Below, one piece after another: positions 42,412 through 50,723 of a DNA stretch of 64,000 bases (position 1 is the first letter of the stretch; each line of letters starts with the position of its first letter). The stretch is from contig JAQXTL010000004.1 of NCBI GenBank assembly GCA_029219465.1, positions 453,278 to 517,277 of the forward strand, in the 5' to 3' direction. Made by a program: the position numbers and the translations under genes. The notes under the pieces are model-generated. The model was not told where the DNA came from. It saw only the letters and a list, made by a program, of their open reading frames with translations, and did not search any database. The DNA comes from Methanobacteriaceae archaeon (GTDB lineage Archaea; Methanobacteriota; Methanobacteria; Methanobacteriales; Methanobacteriaceae).

Positions 42412-43104
42412 TTATAATTTTAATGTTGCAACAGACATTGCTTTAAATCCTACGTAAACTTCAGAACCAATATTAAGATTCAATTCTTTTTCAGCAGAAA
42501 CTGTAATATCAGAACATAAAACAACGCCACCAACATCGATTTTAACACGAATGATTTCGTTTTTAAGTCTCATTTCAACAATTTGGCCTTTTAATACGTT
42601 ACGAATACTTGAAGATTGAGGTTCTAACATTAAAAAGATATTATCGTAACTAATTAAAGCTAAAATTTTATCTCCTAACTCATAATTCCTATTTAAAGGA
42701 GCATTAATTTCAAATTGATTCATTTTAATGGTCATTACACCTTTTTCAAGATTAACATCCACAATTTCAGCTTCAATTTCATTAACATCTTTGTGAAGTT
42801 CCATAATTGCATTAATCTTTTTACATTCTTTTAAAATGGAATAACCATCATCGGTAAGAGATGTTCCTCCACCTCCACCTTTTCCTCCTTTTGTAGTATT
42901 AACAATCTTTACATCAAGAGCCATTTCCATTTTTTCAATATAATTTAATGCAGTCCTATAAGAAACTTTAATTTCTTTAGCAGCCTTTGTTAGAGAACCA
43001 TAATCTAAAATAGACTGTAATAACTGATATTTTTTATTATCTAATAAAAATAAGTTATTATTTACATTAATTTTATATTCCACACCTGCCTTTACATCAG
43101 CCAT
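42412..43104 (-). CDS. modE: ModE-type molybdate/tungstate-responsive regulator
   Basis: 230 aa. The N-terminal LysR-like winged helix (KYQLLQSILDYGSLTKAAKEIKVSYRTALNYIEKME) is followed by the ModE Gly-rich wing TKGGKGGGGGTSLTDDG. The C-terminal half carries mop/TOBE-like beta repeats (EAEIVDVNLEKGVMTIKM and GQIVEMRLKNEIIRVKIDVGG). In bacteria ModE represses molybdate uptake and activates molybdoenzyme genes. No modABC is in the window; it heads a small unit with the ferredoxin. It could regulate formylmethanofuran dehydrogenase or transporters elsewhere. Confidence 0.88.
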   Translation of the reverse strand: MADVKAGVEYKINVNNNLFLLDNKKYQLLQSILDYGSLTKAAKEIKVSYRTALNYIEKMEMALDVKIVNTTKGGKGGGGGTSLTDDGYSILKECKKINAIMELHKDVNEIEAEIVDVNLEKGVMTIKMNQFEINAPLNRNYELGDKILALISYDNIFLMLEPQSSSIRNVLKGQIVEMRLKNEIIRVKIDVGGVVLCSDITVSAEKELNLNIGSEVYVGFKAMSVATLKL

Positions 43105-43169
43105 TATAATCCCCCGAAAATATAATAATTCTATTATATTTTATATAATTAAAATAATTTTTGATTAAA

Positions 43170-44729
43170 TTATTCTTTAAATTCAACTTTTTCGATGAAA
43201 TTAATTACTTTATTAATTAATTTAGACAAAGGTCCGAATTTATCTGCAAGTCTTCTTAAACTTTCAATATCATCTTTTTGGAAAAATTTAACCAATATTA
43301 AAGCTATGAAATAAACAATAATACATGCAAATATTCCTGGGAACAAGAATAAAGTAGTTTTTGGAATAAAGTATGCGAAAATACCCATGATTAATGAAGC
43401 AAGTAAAATCTTAATTATCGGAACAGACGGAGCTTTAGTATTTGTTAATCTAAATACACAAATAACACATGGAATCATCATTAAAAGACAAGCTACACTG
43501 GTAGCTAGAGCTCCACCAGCAATTCCAAGAGTTGGAACCATAATCCAGTTTAATACACCAGTAACTATTGCACCAAAAATTAAAATATACATTGGAATTC
43601 TCGGATTTCCAATACCTTGAATAATACTAGTTGAAATTGCAAATATTGAATAGAATGTCATTCCCAATGACAAAATAGCTAAAGCACTAGCCCCTGCAAC
43701 ATAAGCTGGGTTTTTAAAGTAAAGAACCCCTAAAGTTGGTGCTGAAAATAGAGCAAGTCCTACACACATTGGTACAACAAACAATAATGAAAACTTATAC
43801 GCATCAGAAACATACTTTTGAAGCAAGTTTGTATCTTTTAACTTGAATGCTTCTGAGGAAGCCGGTAAAATTGTAGTAGCAATTGAAATAGATATTATCA
43901 AAGGAAGTCTTGCAATAGGATCTGCTGCTGCAAAAAATCCAATATCATCGAAAGTCAAGAATCTACCCATTACAATTGTACAGATGTTATAAATAAGCAT
44001 CTCAGCAATAGCAGTTACAATTACAGGAATAGAAAATTTAACCAAAGTTGTAGCTAACTTTAATTCGTCACGTCTTGTGAAAACAAAGTCTTCACTAGGT
44101 TTTGGTATTAAATCGCCCATACGGTATTTGAAAATATAGACTGCTGCAACTACAGATAATGAATATCCAATAACAGTACCCCATAAAGCACCAATTGTGG
44201 AAAAACCAATTAAAACAAAAGCAGTTGCAAATAAAATCATACCCAATTGTTCTACAGCACGAGTGTATACGATATACTCCATCTTATAGACACCCTGGAA
44301 TGCACCTCTAAAAGCACCTACAATTACACTAAATGGAGCAATAAGTCCTACAATTTGTAAAGGAACTAATGCAACAGGTTTTTGCAAATAATTATAAGCA
44401 AGATAAGGAGCAACAACAAAAATCATTAGCGCTCCAAAGAATAAACCTAAAAAGACCATAATCTTTAAGGCCGTATAAATAGTCTGTCGGGCCATATCCT
44501 TTTCGTCAACAGCCTCGTATTCGGCAACATATTTAGCAATAGCCGGAGGAAGTCCACCAGCAGATAAAGTCTGGAAAATTCCCTGAAATGGCAATGTAAT
44601 TCCTAAAATACCATATGCAGTAGGTCCAAGTAAAATTGCCATTAAAAAACGGTAGATATAACCACCGATACGGAAAATTACATTTCCTATTAGAATTATC
44701 AGACTACCTCTAACTAATTTATTCCCCAT
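43170..44729 (-). CDS. MATE-like polysaccharide/lipid flippase (SpoVB/MurJ-like)
   Basis: 519 aa with about 14 hydrophobic helices. The start LVRGSLIILIGNVIFRIGGYIYRFLMA and GPTAYGILGITLPFQGIFQTLSAGGLPPAIAKYVAEYEA is typical of the polysaccharide-transport/MVF branch close to SpoVB. No glycosyltransferase cluster surrounds it. In a pseudomurein-walled archaeon a lipid-linked wall precursor is a plausible substrate, alongside the Mur ligases and UppP of this window; that assignment is inference. Confidence 0.85.
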   Translation of the reverse strand: MGNKLVRGSLIILIGNVIFRIGGYIYRFLMAILLGPTAYGILGITLPFQGIFQTLSAGGLPPAIAKYVAEYEAVDEKDMARQTIYTALKIMVFLGLFFGALMIFVVAPYLAYNYLQKPVALVPLQIVGLIAPFSVIVGAFRGAFQGVYKMEYIVYTRAVEQLGMILFATAFVLIGFSTIGALWGTVIGYSLSVVAAVYIFKYRMGDLIPKPSEDFVFTRRDELKLATTLVKFSIPVIVTAIAEMLIYNICTIVMGRFLTFDDIGFFAAADPIARLPLIISISIATTILPASSEAFKLKDTNLLQKYVSDAYKFSLLFVVPMCVGLALFSAPTLGVLYFKNPAYVAGASALAILSLGMTFYSIFAISTSIIQGIGNPRIPMYILIFGAIVTGVLNWIMVPTLGIAGGALATSVACLLMMIPCVICVFRLTNTKAPSVPIIKILLASLIMGIFAYFIPKTTLFLFPGIFACIIVYFIALILVKFFQKDDIESLRRLADKFGPLSKLINKVINFIEKVEFKE

Positions 44730-44777
44730 AATATTACCTTAAAATTATCTATTATTAATATAACTCAATTTTAATAT

Positions 44778-45362
44778 TTAAATATACTTATTTAAAAAAT
44801 TTTCAAATTCTATTAACGTTCTGTTTAATGACTCCATTCCATAAGAATCATTTTTAATATCATCTAGAGAATCATTTGACCAGAATGAAGCTCCAAGATT
44901 AGATCCAAAAGGACCGCCACTAACAGGAATAATTCCATGAATCATAAAATATGTGATATTTTTCAAATGAGCAAAGTCCTGTCCACCAGTCCTATCTCCT
45001 CCAACAGCAATACTCATTCCAATTTTTCCTCTTAAAATGTTATAGTCAATAGCTTCTAAAGCTCTAGTTCTGTCCATAATAGCAGATAAATAGCTACTAA
45101 TACCTCCACTTTGAATTGGAGTTGCAATAACAATTCCATCAGCACTTAAAAGGCCTTCATAAACTTCACTCATGTCATCTTCAATAATACATTTTTTATT
45201 CTCAAGACAATAATCACAGTGCATACAGTGTTTAATGTCTTTTGCCTGACAAGAAAACATTTCAGTTTCAAAATTATCTTCTTTTAGTTTATCCATTGCT
45301 TTTGACAATACATAATGAGTAGTACTGTTTCTTGGACTTGCGCAAATACCAAAGACTTTCAT
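44778..45362 (-). CDS. Iron-sulfur flavoprotein (Isf-like NADPH-dependent FMN reductase family)
   Basis: 194 aa. FMN-binding N-terminal ICASPRNSTTHYVLSKAM and GIVIATPIQSGGISSYLSAIMDRT. Between them lies the compact cluster motif KHCMHCDYCLENKKC (CX2CX2CX5C), which holds a [4Fe-4S] centre in Methanosarcina Isf. It is likely an electron-transfer or oxygen/peroxide-defence protein in the cytoplasm. It sits between the DUF2149 gene and the flippase with gaps of 62 and 48 nt, so membership in the ExbB operon is uncertain. Confidence 0.88.
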   Translation of the reverse strand: MKVFGICASPRNSTTHYVLSKAMDKLKEDNFETEMFSCQAKDIKHCMHCDYCLENKKCIIEDDMSEVYEGLLSADGIVIATPIQSGGISSYLSAIMDRTRALEAIDYNILRGKIGMSIAVGGDRTGGQDFAHLKNITYFMIHGIIPVSGGPFGSNLGASFWSNDSLDDIKNDSYGMESLNRTLIEFENFLNKYI

Positions 45363-45424
45363 AAAAATAGTTTATTACAATTAATTAAAATTAATTTCGT
45401 TTAAAAAAAAAAAGAGAGTGTAAA

Positions 45425-45763
45425 TTAACCCTCAACCATAATTAATTTACCAGTATCAGAGTCTCGATAAACCTTACCCATTTCTGTAAATCCTTCACCA
45501 GAAGATTTACTTAAATCAGGAGCATCTTTTAATTCATCCCCTTGGTCTATTTGTGAAACTTCCTCTATAGCATTTTTAACTCTTTGTTTTTGTTGCTCGT
45601 CCATATTTTCATTAAACACAATACTTTGCATATTCCATGAAATAACCAAGAATACCAACAATCCAACTGCAATAACCAACATTGCATCAACAAGATTTGA
45701 TGTACCGGCCATTGGATCTTCTTCACCCTGATTTAGGAATTTTCCTTTTCTTCGACGAATCAT
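45425..45763 (-). CDS. DUF2149 protein, ExbD/TolR-like single-TM subunit
   Basis: About 112 aa. A basic cytoplasmic start (MIRRRKGKFLNQ) is followed by one membrane helix containing a conserved Asp near its start (SNLVDAMLVIAVGLLVFLV, Asp 26), then an acidic/polar extracytoplasmic domain. Topology and the membrane Asp mirror ExbD, TolR and MotB, where that Asp carries protons. The GGTG ribosome binding site spaced 6 nt before ATG 45763 decides the start. The ExbB/TolQ-like gene ends 9 nt upstream, so the two probably form a motor complex. Confidence 0.8.
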   Translation of the reverse strand: MIRRRKGKFLNQGEEDPMAGTSNLVDAMLVIAVGLLVFLVISWNMQSIVFNENMDEQQKQRVKNAIEEVSQIDQGDELKDAPDLSKSSGEGFTEMGKVYRDSDTGKLIMVEG

Positions 45764-45772
45764 ACACAACAC

Positions 45773-46417
45773 CTAATTTTTTAAATTCTCTAAAACTGCA
45801 TTTACAAACAATTGCAAATTAGAAGAGTACTCTTCATACCATCTACGCCTTATTTTTGATATAACATAAGCAACAGCACCAGAACCAATACCCACAACAG
45901 TTGTATCAAATGCAACTATAATTGCATTAGCCAATGTGGTAACATCTCCACTACCTAACGCAGCAAGACCCGGCCCCATTGGAATTAAAGTACCCATTAA
46001 ACCAAGAGTTGGACCAATACGAGTAACAATATCTACTTTTTCAAGAGATTTTGCCATGACAACTTCTTCTTCCTCAATTAAATTTAAAGCCCAAGCTTCA
46101 CGAGATTCATCAGACAATGAGTGAGAATCTGCAATCTTTAATAGAACTTCTTTTTGAGAGTCATAAATCTTTGAACCTTTAATAATATTTTTAAGTTCTG
46201 AAACACCCTCAGCATTAACCAAAGAAAAGATTAACTCTTCTTTATAATTTCTGGTTAATCTAACACGAGTTTTATAATCAGAAATAAGACCTCCAAAAGC
46301 AAAAACTGCAAAAATTGCAAATATAAGTAAGAAAATAATTACTGGAATCTGTAAACTTTGAGAAACTACATTTAAAGTTGCAGCCAATAATTCACTACCC
46401 GGAATAACTACCATATA
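45773..46417 (-). CDS. MotA/TolQ/ExbB-family proton channel subunit
   Basis: About 214 aa with three membrane helices (VIIFLLIFAIFAVFAFGGL; GPTLGLMGTLIPMGPGLAAL; DTTVVGIGSGAVAYVI) and a long cytoplasmic loop between helices 1 and 2. The GPTLGLMGT and FDTTVVGIG segments are the family hallmarks lining the proton path. The ATG at 46417 follows a GGTGAT ribosome binding site. It is encoded just upstream of the ExbD-like DUF2149 protein. With no outer membrane, the energised target must be another surface or membrane component. Confidence 0.88.
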   Translation of the reverse strand, partial: YMVVIPGSELLAATLNVVSQSLQIPVIIFLLIFAIFAVFAFGGLISDYKTRVRLTRNYKEELIFSLVNAEGVSELKNIIKGSKIYDSQKEVLLKIADSHSLSDESREAWALNLIEEEEVVMAKSLEKVDIVTRIGPTLGLMGTLIPMGPGLAALGSGDVTTLANAIIVAFDTTVVGIGSGAVAYVISKIRRRWYEEYSSNLQLFVNAVLENLKN

Positions 46418-46426
46418 AATCACCAC

Positions 46427-47098
46427 CTATTTTTTTAATAAAGAATTCTTTTTATAATACAATAAACCTAAAACAACAATAATAACCAATAACACAAATG
46501 AAAAGGCAGCAGAATCTATTGAAACTATATTAATTGGCTTCATATCACTCATATTAAGAGAAATGATATTTGGAAGCAACAATGAAATCATTAAACAATA
46601 AATTCCCAATATGAAATACATACTACCAAAATTTCTATATGTATAATTAATTTTAACGTAAGATATGCCAATAATCAATAAGTTAAACACTACTGTTGTG
46701 AATAAGCTAATTTGTAAATCATCTAATCCAAAAATTGATTCACCAAATCCTATGCAGATCATCATAGACAATATAAAACTTACATAAGACAATAAAAGAA
46801 CTTTTAAAAATGTTTTTTTGTAATCTTTCTGTTTTAAAATAATATAACCAATAGTCATTAATAAAAATGCAATTAAAAACAGCAAAATGTAGTTATACTC
46901 GCCAATGAGAGAATCTAATTGAATTTTGAATATTGAAATTAAATAAACAGAAATACCAACAGATATAAACGAAACAATAGATAATTTAGCCAAATTTCTT
47001 TTAGAATCAATATTGCAATTAATAAACAAACCAATAATTACTGAAAATATCAAAATTGAAACGATAAAAGCAACTGACCACAATATGTTAAACCCCAT
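46427..47098 (-). CDS. Multi-pass membrane protein, DUF2162-like putative transporter
   Basis: 223 aa with about seven hydrophobic helices. There are no soluble domains and no catalytic motif; a conserved-looking CIGFGESIFGLDD loop is in the middle. The family call (DUF2162) rests on size, topology and the ExbB-DUF2149 neighbourhood, and should be checked. A GGGGAT ribosome binding site precedes the ATG. It lies 12 nt after the His/Ser-rich protein gene and 9 nt before the ExbB start, inside one operon. Confidence 0.65.
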   Translation of the reverse strand: MGFNILWSVAFIVSILIFSVIIGLFINCNIDSKRNLAKLSIVSFISVGISVYLISIFKIQLDSLIGEYNYILLFLIAFLLMTIGYIILKQKDYKKTFLKVLLLSYVSFILSMMICIGFGESIFGLDDLQISLFTTVVFNLLIIGISYVKINYTYRNFGSMYFILGIYCLMISLLLPNIISLNMSDMKPINIVSIDSAAFSFVLLVIIVVLGLLYYKKNSLLKK

Positions 47099-47110
47099 AA
47101 TATCCCCAAT

Positions 47111-47620
47111 TTATTTTTTAGAAACTATTTTAGATACTATAACAGTTATGAAAAAACCACATAACATTACACAAATCAATAATATAACATTATTAACAGT
47201 AAATAACTCATTATTAGCAGTATTTTCACTAGAATCATTAGTTAAATTTTTATTTGTTTTATTTACTTCAATTTCAGAAGAATTATCATTTACAACAGAC
47301 CCGGAAGTTGACTCCTGATAAGTTGTACCTTGAATTTCATCAGATGTAGAATAAGTAGAACCACTTCCAGATGATTTTGAACTACTTGAATAACTATAAC
47401 TAGATGAATCACTCTGACTTTGAGAATAACTAGAACTAGAAGAACTAGAAGAGCTTGAACTACTTGAAGAAGGTGTTGAACTTCCTGATGAATGAACTAC
47501 ATCTGAAGTCACCTCTTCCACATACTCAGAACCATGTCCTGGATGAGCACATGCTGTAGATGCTACAAAAGATATAATAAAAATAATTGAAATCAACAAA
47601 GCTATTTTTTTATATTTCAT
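47111..47620 (-). CDS. Secreted His/Ser-rich protein with C-terminal membrane anchor
   Basis: 169 aa. Signal peptide (MKYKKIALLISIIFIISF, ending about STACA) leaves a mature start AHPGHGSEY with two His. A Ser/Tyr/Gln-rich low-complexity stretch of about 50 residues follows (12 consecutive Ser at one point), then a Thr/Ser/Asn linker, and a C-terminal TM helix (NVILLICVMLCGFFITVIV) with a Lys tail. It is thus anchored outside the cell, with a wall-spanning flexible stalk and a potential metal-binding tip. Good GGTGAT ribosome binding site. First gene after the FmdE-domain gene, in the same direction. Confidence 0.7.
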   Translation of the reverse strand: MKYKKIALLISIIFIISFVASTACAHPGHGSEYVEEVTSDVVHSSGSSTPSSSSSSSSSSSSSSYSQSQSDSSSYSYSSSSKSSGSGSTYSTSDEIQGTTYQESTSGSVVNDNSSEIEVNKTNKNLTNDSSENTANNELFTVNNVILLICVMLCGFFITVIVSKIVSKK

Positions 47621-47640
47621 ATAATCACCATTTAATAAAT

Positions 47641-47683
47641 TAAATTTAATTAAACATCAAAAAACCACATTTAATTAAATTTA
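47641..47683. repeat. 14-bp perfect inverted repeat upstream of the His/Ser-rich gene
   Basis: TAAATTTAATTAAA (47641-47654) and TTTAATTAAATTTA (47670-47683) are exact reverse complements separated by 15 nt. They lie between the FmdE-gene terminator and the ribosome binding site of the next gene. It could be an operator or an RNA hairpin controlling downstream genes. Confidence 0.5.
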
Positions 47684-47725
47684 ACTTAAAAAATAAAAAG
47701 ATAATAACTCTAAAAGAGTTATTAT
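47684..47725 (-). terminator. Hairpin terminator after the FmdE-domain gene
   Basis: On the minus strand ATAATAACTC and GAGTTATTAT form a perfect 10-bp stem (47701-47725) with a 5-nt loop, 10 nt past the stop. A T-rich tract follows at about 47686-47700. It would separate the FmdE transcript, at least partly, from the five-gene group downstream. Confidence 0.65.
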
Positions 47726-47735
47726 AATAAAAAAA

Positions 47736-50618
47736 CTATTTTTTACTACGTTTTACATAACCTACACCAAGTAAAATTCCAATAGCTAATACACCAATTA
47801 AAGCATATAATAAACTATTTGAATCGATTGATTTTGCTGCAGGAGATTTGGATACTTCATATGCTTTTGCATTATCTTTACCATTTTGAGAATCTTCAGA
47901 CTCACCTTGAGTTGGACTTTGACTAGAAACACTAGAAATTATTGCACCAGTTGTACCAACACTAGCAGAACCAGAAGGTTTAGCACCTGAATCAGGGACA
48001 TTTGAATTACTGTTTGAATTAGAGTTACTGTTTGTGTTAGAAGTTGCATTAGTATTTGAATTATTAGAGTTTGAATTACTATTGGAGTTTTGATTCATTG
48101 CATTTAACAAATCTTCTTTAGTAACATTTTCAAGACTTTTCAAATAAGAAATGGAATTGAAGTTTTCTCCAGCACCTTGTTTTAACATGTTGAATTGTTC
48201 TTCAGTAATCCATTTTTCACTTACAGTAGTAACAACAGGTGTTGATTTAATATCTGAATTAGCTCTACCACTATACAAATCAATGAATCCTTTAATTGTG
48301 TTAGCACGCTGAGCTTCACTAGTTGCATATTTACTGGTGTCAATTTTACCATTTTGGAAGTTGACAATCATTGCTTTACCAATTTTAAGATTATCATCCC
48401 ATACAACAAGAACTCCTTGAGATAATCCATTTTCTGTTTCATTTTTTGGTAACTTTTGTACAAAGAAATTACCTAAACCAGGTGATAAATCTAATAAATA
48501 AGTTAAACTGTCATCCTTACAATAAATGTTGGATGCAATGTATGTGTAAGACTCATTTTCACCTAATGGATAATTTTGTTGTATATAATCAGTTATGAAA
48601 AATCCAGGTTGCACACCAGGACATACATGAGCGTGGTATAAGAATGTAGCCATTTGATCAAATAATGGATGTTCATTCCATGCATTAACAATAGTTTGTA
48701 TGTTAAACCAATTACTATCAGGAACAAATGATTTTTCAATAGCTCTTAATTTAGCACTATTATTTAATGTTTCAAATCCGACATTTACAACTCTATCACC
48801 ATCAAGAGTTCCAACAAAGAAATCATTGGTGTCAGGGTTGTATCTTAAATAAATCATATTAACTACATCTGAATCAGGATAACGAATTGCAAATGCAAAC
48901 CATAATGGTTTCCATACAGCTTGGTGAAGACTTAATAAGTTTTGACCAAATAAAGTTCCACCAAATACTTCAAATAAACCGTCACGTGCACTTACAGTAT
49001 CTCTACCATTTAAGAATGCATATCCTGCATCAGTTAAAGCAAGGAAATCAACGTCATCTCTTTCAATATCAATGCCTAAATCTTCTTTGAATATTTTTTT
49101 AGCTTCATTAGCTGCATCAATACCTATTTGTTTAATTTGTTCATCAGTTAAAACTTCATGAGTGTTATTAACAGTTGCTCTTGTAGCAGAAGAGAGATTT
49201 AATGATAAGATATAGTTTAAATCTAATCCATGACCATCAATACCATATTCTGCAGGCTCACCATCATAGGTTACATTTTCTGTAGTTCCCATCAAGTAAT
49301 TGTATTGTTCTTGGTTTAAACCTGTAAATTCGTATAAGAAATCAACTAAATCTTCAGGGTTAGTGTTGATTTTATTAATCCACCAGGAACAGTATTTTAA
49401 TTCTTCTAAACTTCCAGCATCAGGATTTAATCCAGTTTCTTTAGTGAAAGCTGCTTTAAGTTTAGTTGAATTGAATGACATGATGATTAAATCACCAGTT
49501 TTGAGTTTAGAATTCCATTTGATAAAACCAATCATATTTTCAGTAGCACCAGTGTTGGTAGTATTCATACCAGTATAACCAGTTTTACCAATAGTGTCAT
49601 CTAAAAAGAACAATGCTGCATCATCATCAGATCCACCAGGAACACCAAGTACTTTGTATGCAGTTACATCTGCAGGAGAACCTACTCCACCAGGATTAGT
49701 TTCTTGGTCTGGAGGATAGTATTTTAATAAAGCTTGAATAATACTATATCCTCCCAAAGTACCTTCACAAATATGACCGTGGAAAGCAGCTTCTTGGAGA
49801 ATTTCTTTAGAAACATCCGCAGCCCAACCATTTGCTAAACTTGCAAATGCCCAGGAATTTTCTCCAACTACAGCCTTATAATATTTATTCCATTGAGATT
49901 TAGTCATATTCTCAGAAATAGTTCCTAAATATGAATATTTAGTAGATGCGTTTTGGAAAACAATAGCTTTTAATTCATTACCTTTTTTGATAATAAAAGC
50001 AAAATCGATTGGGTCTACTGCACTTTGACGTAACATTAATACATTAGTATAAGTAATTCCGCCGTAATTTACAATTGCCTCCATTGCATCTTCACTAGTT
50101 TTACCATTATATTTTGCAACACCAGCAGTTGTAATAACTAAAATATCATCCGCATTTTTAAAATCTAAGTATTTGTCTGCTTGAACAGTTACTTCATGAC
50201 CCAATATATAACTTTCAGAAGCTTTCATATCAAAAGTAACATTAGCTAAAATAGATTTGCCCAATTGAGGAGTGATGATTTTATTTTGAGTTAAATACCC
50301 CGGAGCAATAACAGAAATATTAAGTTTATCCAATACATCACTTGAATTAATTACGACATTATAAGAATTAGATGAACTATCGTAATCCTTTGAAATAATG
50401 TGTTTATTATTAACAATAATTGTTGGATTTATATTCCCATTGTCGCTTTCATACTGATAATTAACATTAACATTTAAATTTGCTATTTCAGAACTTTCTT
50501 GGATATCTGAAGTTGAGTTTCCAAGAAATGAATCATCAATATTATTCGCTGAAACTCCACCTATCATTAGCAAAACAATCATGCTAAAAAATAAAAGTGA
50601 AATTAAACGTTTGTTAAT
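47736..50618 (-). CDS. Secreted, membrane-anchored protein with two FmdE-type domains
   Basis: About 960 aa. Two related halves of roughly 300 residues each carry an FmdE hallmark: FHGHICEGTLGGY (about residue 277) and YHAHVCPGVQPGF (about 660), matching the family motif HGHxCPG. A beta-rich domain precedes the first. The C-terminus has an Asn/Ser repeat stalk, then a TM helix (LLYALIGVLAIGILLGVGYV) and KRSKK. The first ATG (50582) falls inside the signal peptide core; the in-frame upstream MINKRLISLLFFS-type N-region starts at an ATT at 50618, 6 nt after a GGGGGT ribosome binding site. The start is therefore probably a rare AUU. The ligand is unknown. Confidence 0.75.
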   Translation of the reverse strand: MNKRLISLLFFSMIVLLMIGGVSANNIDDSFLGNSTSDIQESSEIANLNVNVNYQYESDNGNINPTIIVNNKHIISKDYDSSSNSYNVVINSSDVLDKLNISVIAPGYLTQNKIITPQLGKSILANVTFDMKASESYILGHEVTVQADKYLDFKNADDILVITTAGVAKYNGKTSEDAMEAIVNYGGITYTNVLMLRQSAVDPIDFAFIIKKGNELKAIVFQNASTKYSYLGTISENMTKSQWNKYYKAVVGENSWAFASLANGWAADVSKEILQEAAFHGHICEGTLGGYSIIQALLKYYPPDQETNPGGVGSPADVTAYKVLGVPGGSDDDAALFFLDDTIGKTGYTGMNTTNTGATENMIGFIKWNSKLKTGDLIIMSFNSTKLKAAFTKETGLNPDAGSLEELKYCSWWINKINTNPEDLVDFLYEFTGLNQEQYNYLMGTTENVTYDGEPAEYGIDGHGLDLNYILSLNLSSATRATVNNTHEVLTDEQIKQIGIDAANEAKKIFKEDLGIDIERDDVDFLALTDAGYAFLNGRDTVSARDGLFEVFGGTLFGQNLLSLHQAVWKPLWFAFAIRYPDSDVVNMIYLRYNPDTNDFFVGTLDGDRVVNVGFETLNNSAKLRAIEKSFVPDSNWFNIQTIVNAWNEHPLFDQMATFLYHAHVCPGVQPGFFITDYIQQNYPLGENESYTYIASNIYCKDDSLTYLLDLSPGLGNFFVQKLPKNETENGLSQGVLVVWDDNLKIGKAMIVNFQNGKIDTSKYATSEAQRANTIKGFIDLYSGRANSDIKSTPVVTTVSEKWITEEQFNMLKQGAGENFNSISYLKSLENVTKEDLLNAMNQNSNSNSNSNNSNTNATSNTNSNSNSNSNSNVPDSGAKPSGSASVGTTGAIISSVSSQSPTQGESEDSQNGKDNAKAYEVSKSPAAKSIDSNSLLYALIGVLAIGILLGVGYVKRSKK

Positions 50619-50693
50619 AATTTTACCCCCATATTATCTTTAAATTCAATGTATTCAAAATATTAAGAACGAATGAATACACTCTAAGATTAT

Positions 50694-50723
50694 AGTAATA
50701 AATATATAAATATAATTATTACT
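50694..50723 (-). promoter_or_regulatory. FmdE-gene promoter bracketed by an inverted operator-like repeat
   Basis: AGTAATA (50694-50700) and TATTACT (50717-50723) are exact reverse complements. The 16 nt between them (50701-50716) read TTATATATTT on the minus strand, the only good TATA box before the FmdE-domain gene. A factor bound to both half-sites would cover the TATA box, which suggests repression. Confidence 0.55.

Noticed and set aside
47013..47318. Plus-strand 101-codon frame across the ends of two minus-strand genes
   Set aside because: It spans the tight junction of two coupled minus-strand genes, has no promoter or ribosome binding site, and has no recognisable domain.
48000..48100. 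DNA tandem repeat in the FmdE-domain gene
   Set aside because: It encodes an Asn/Ser/Thr stalk within an open frame and is explained as a low-complexity protein linker.
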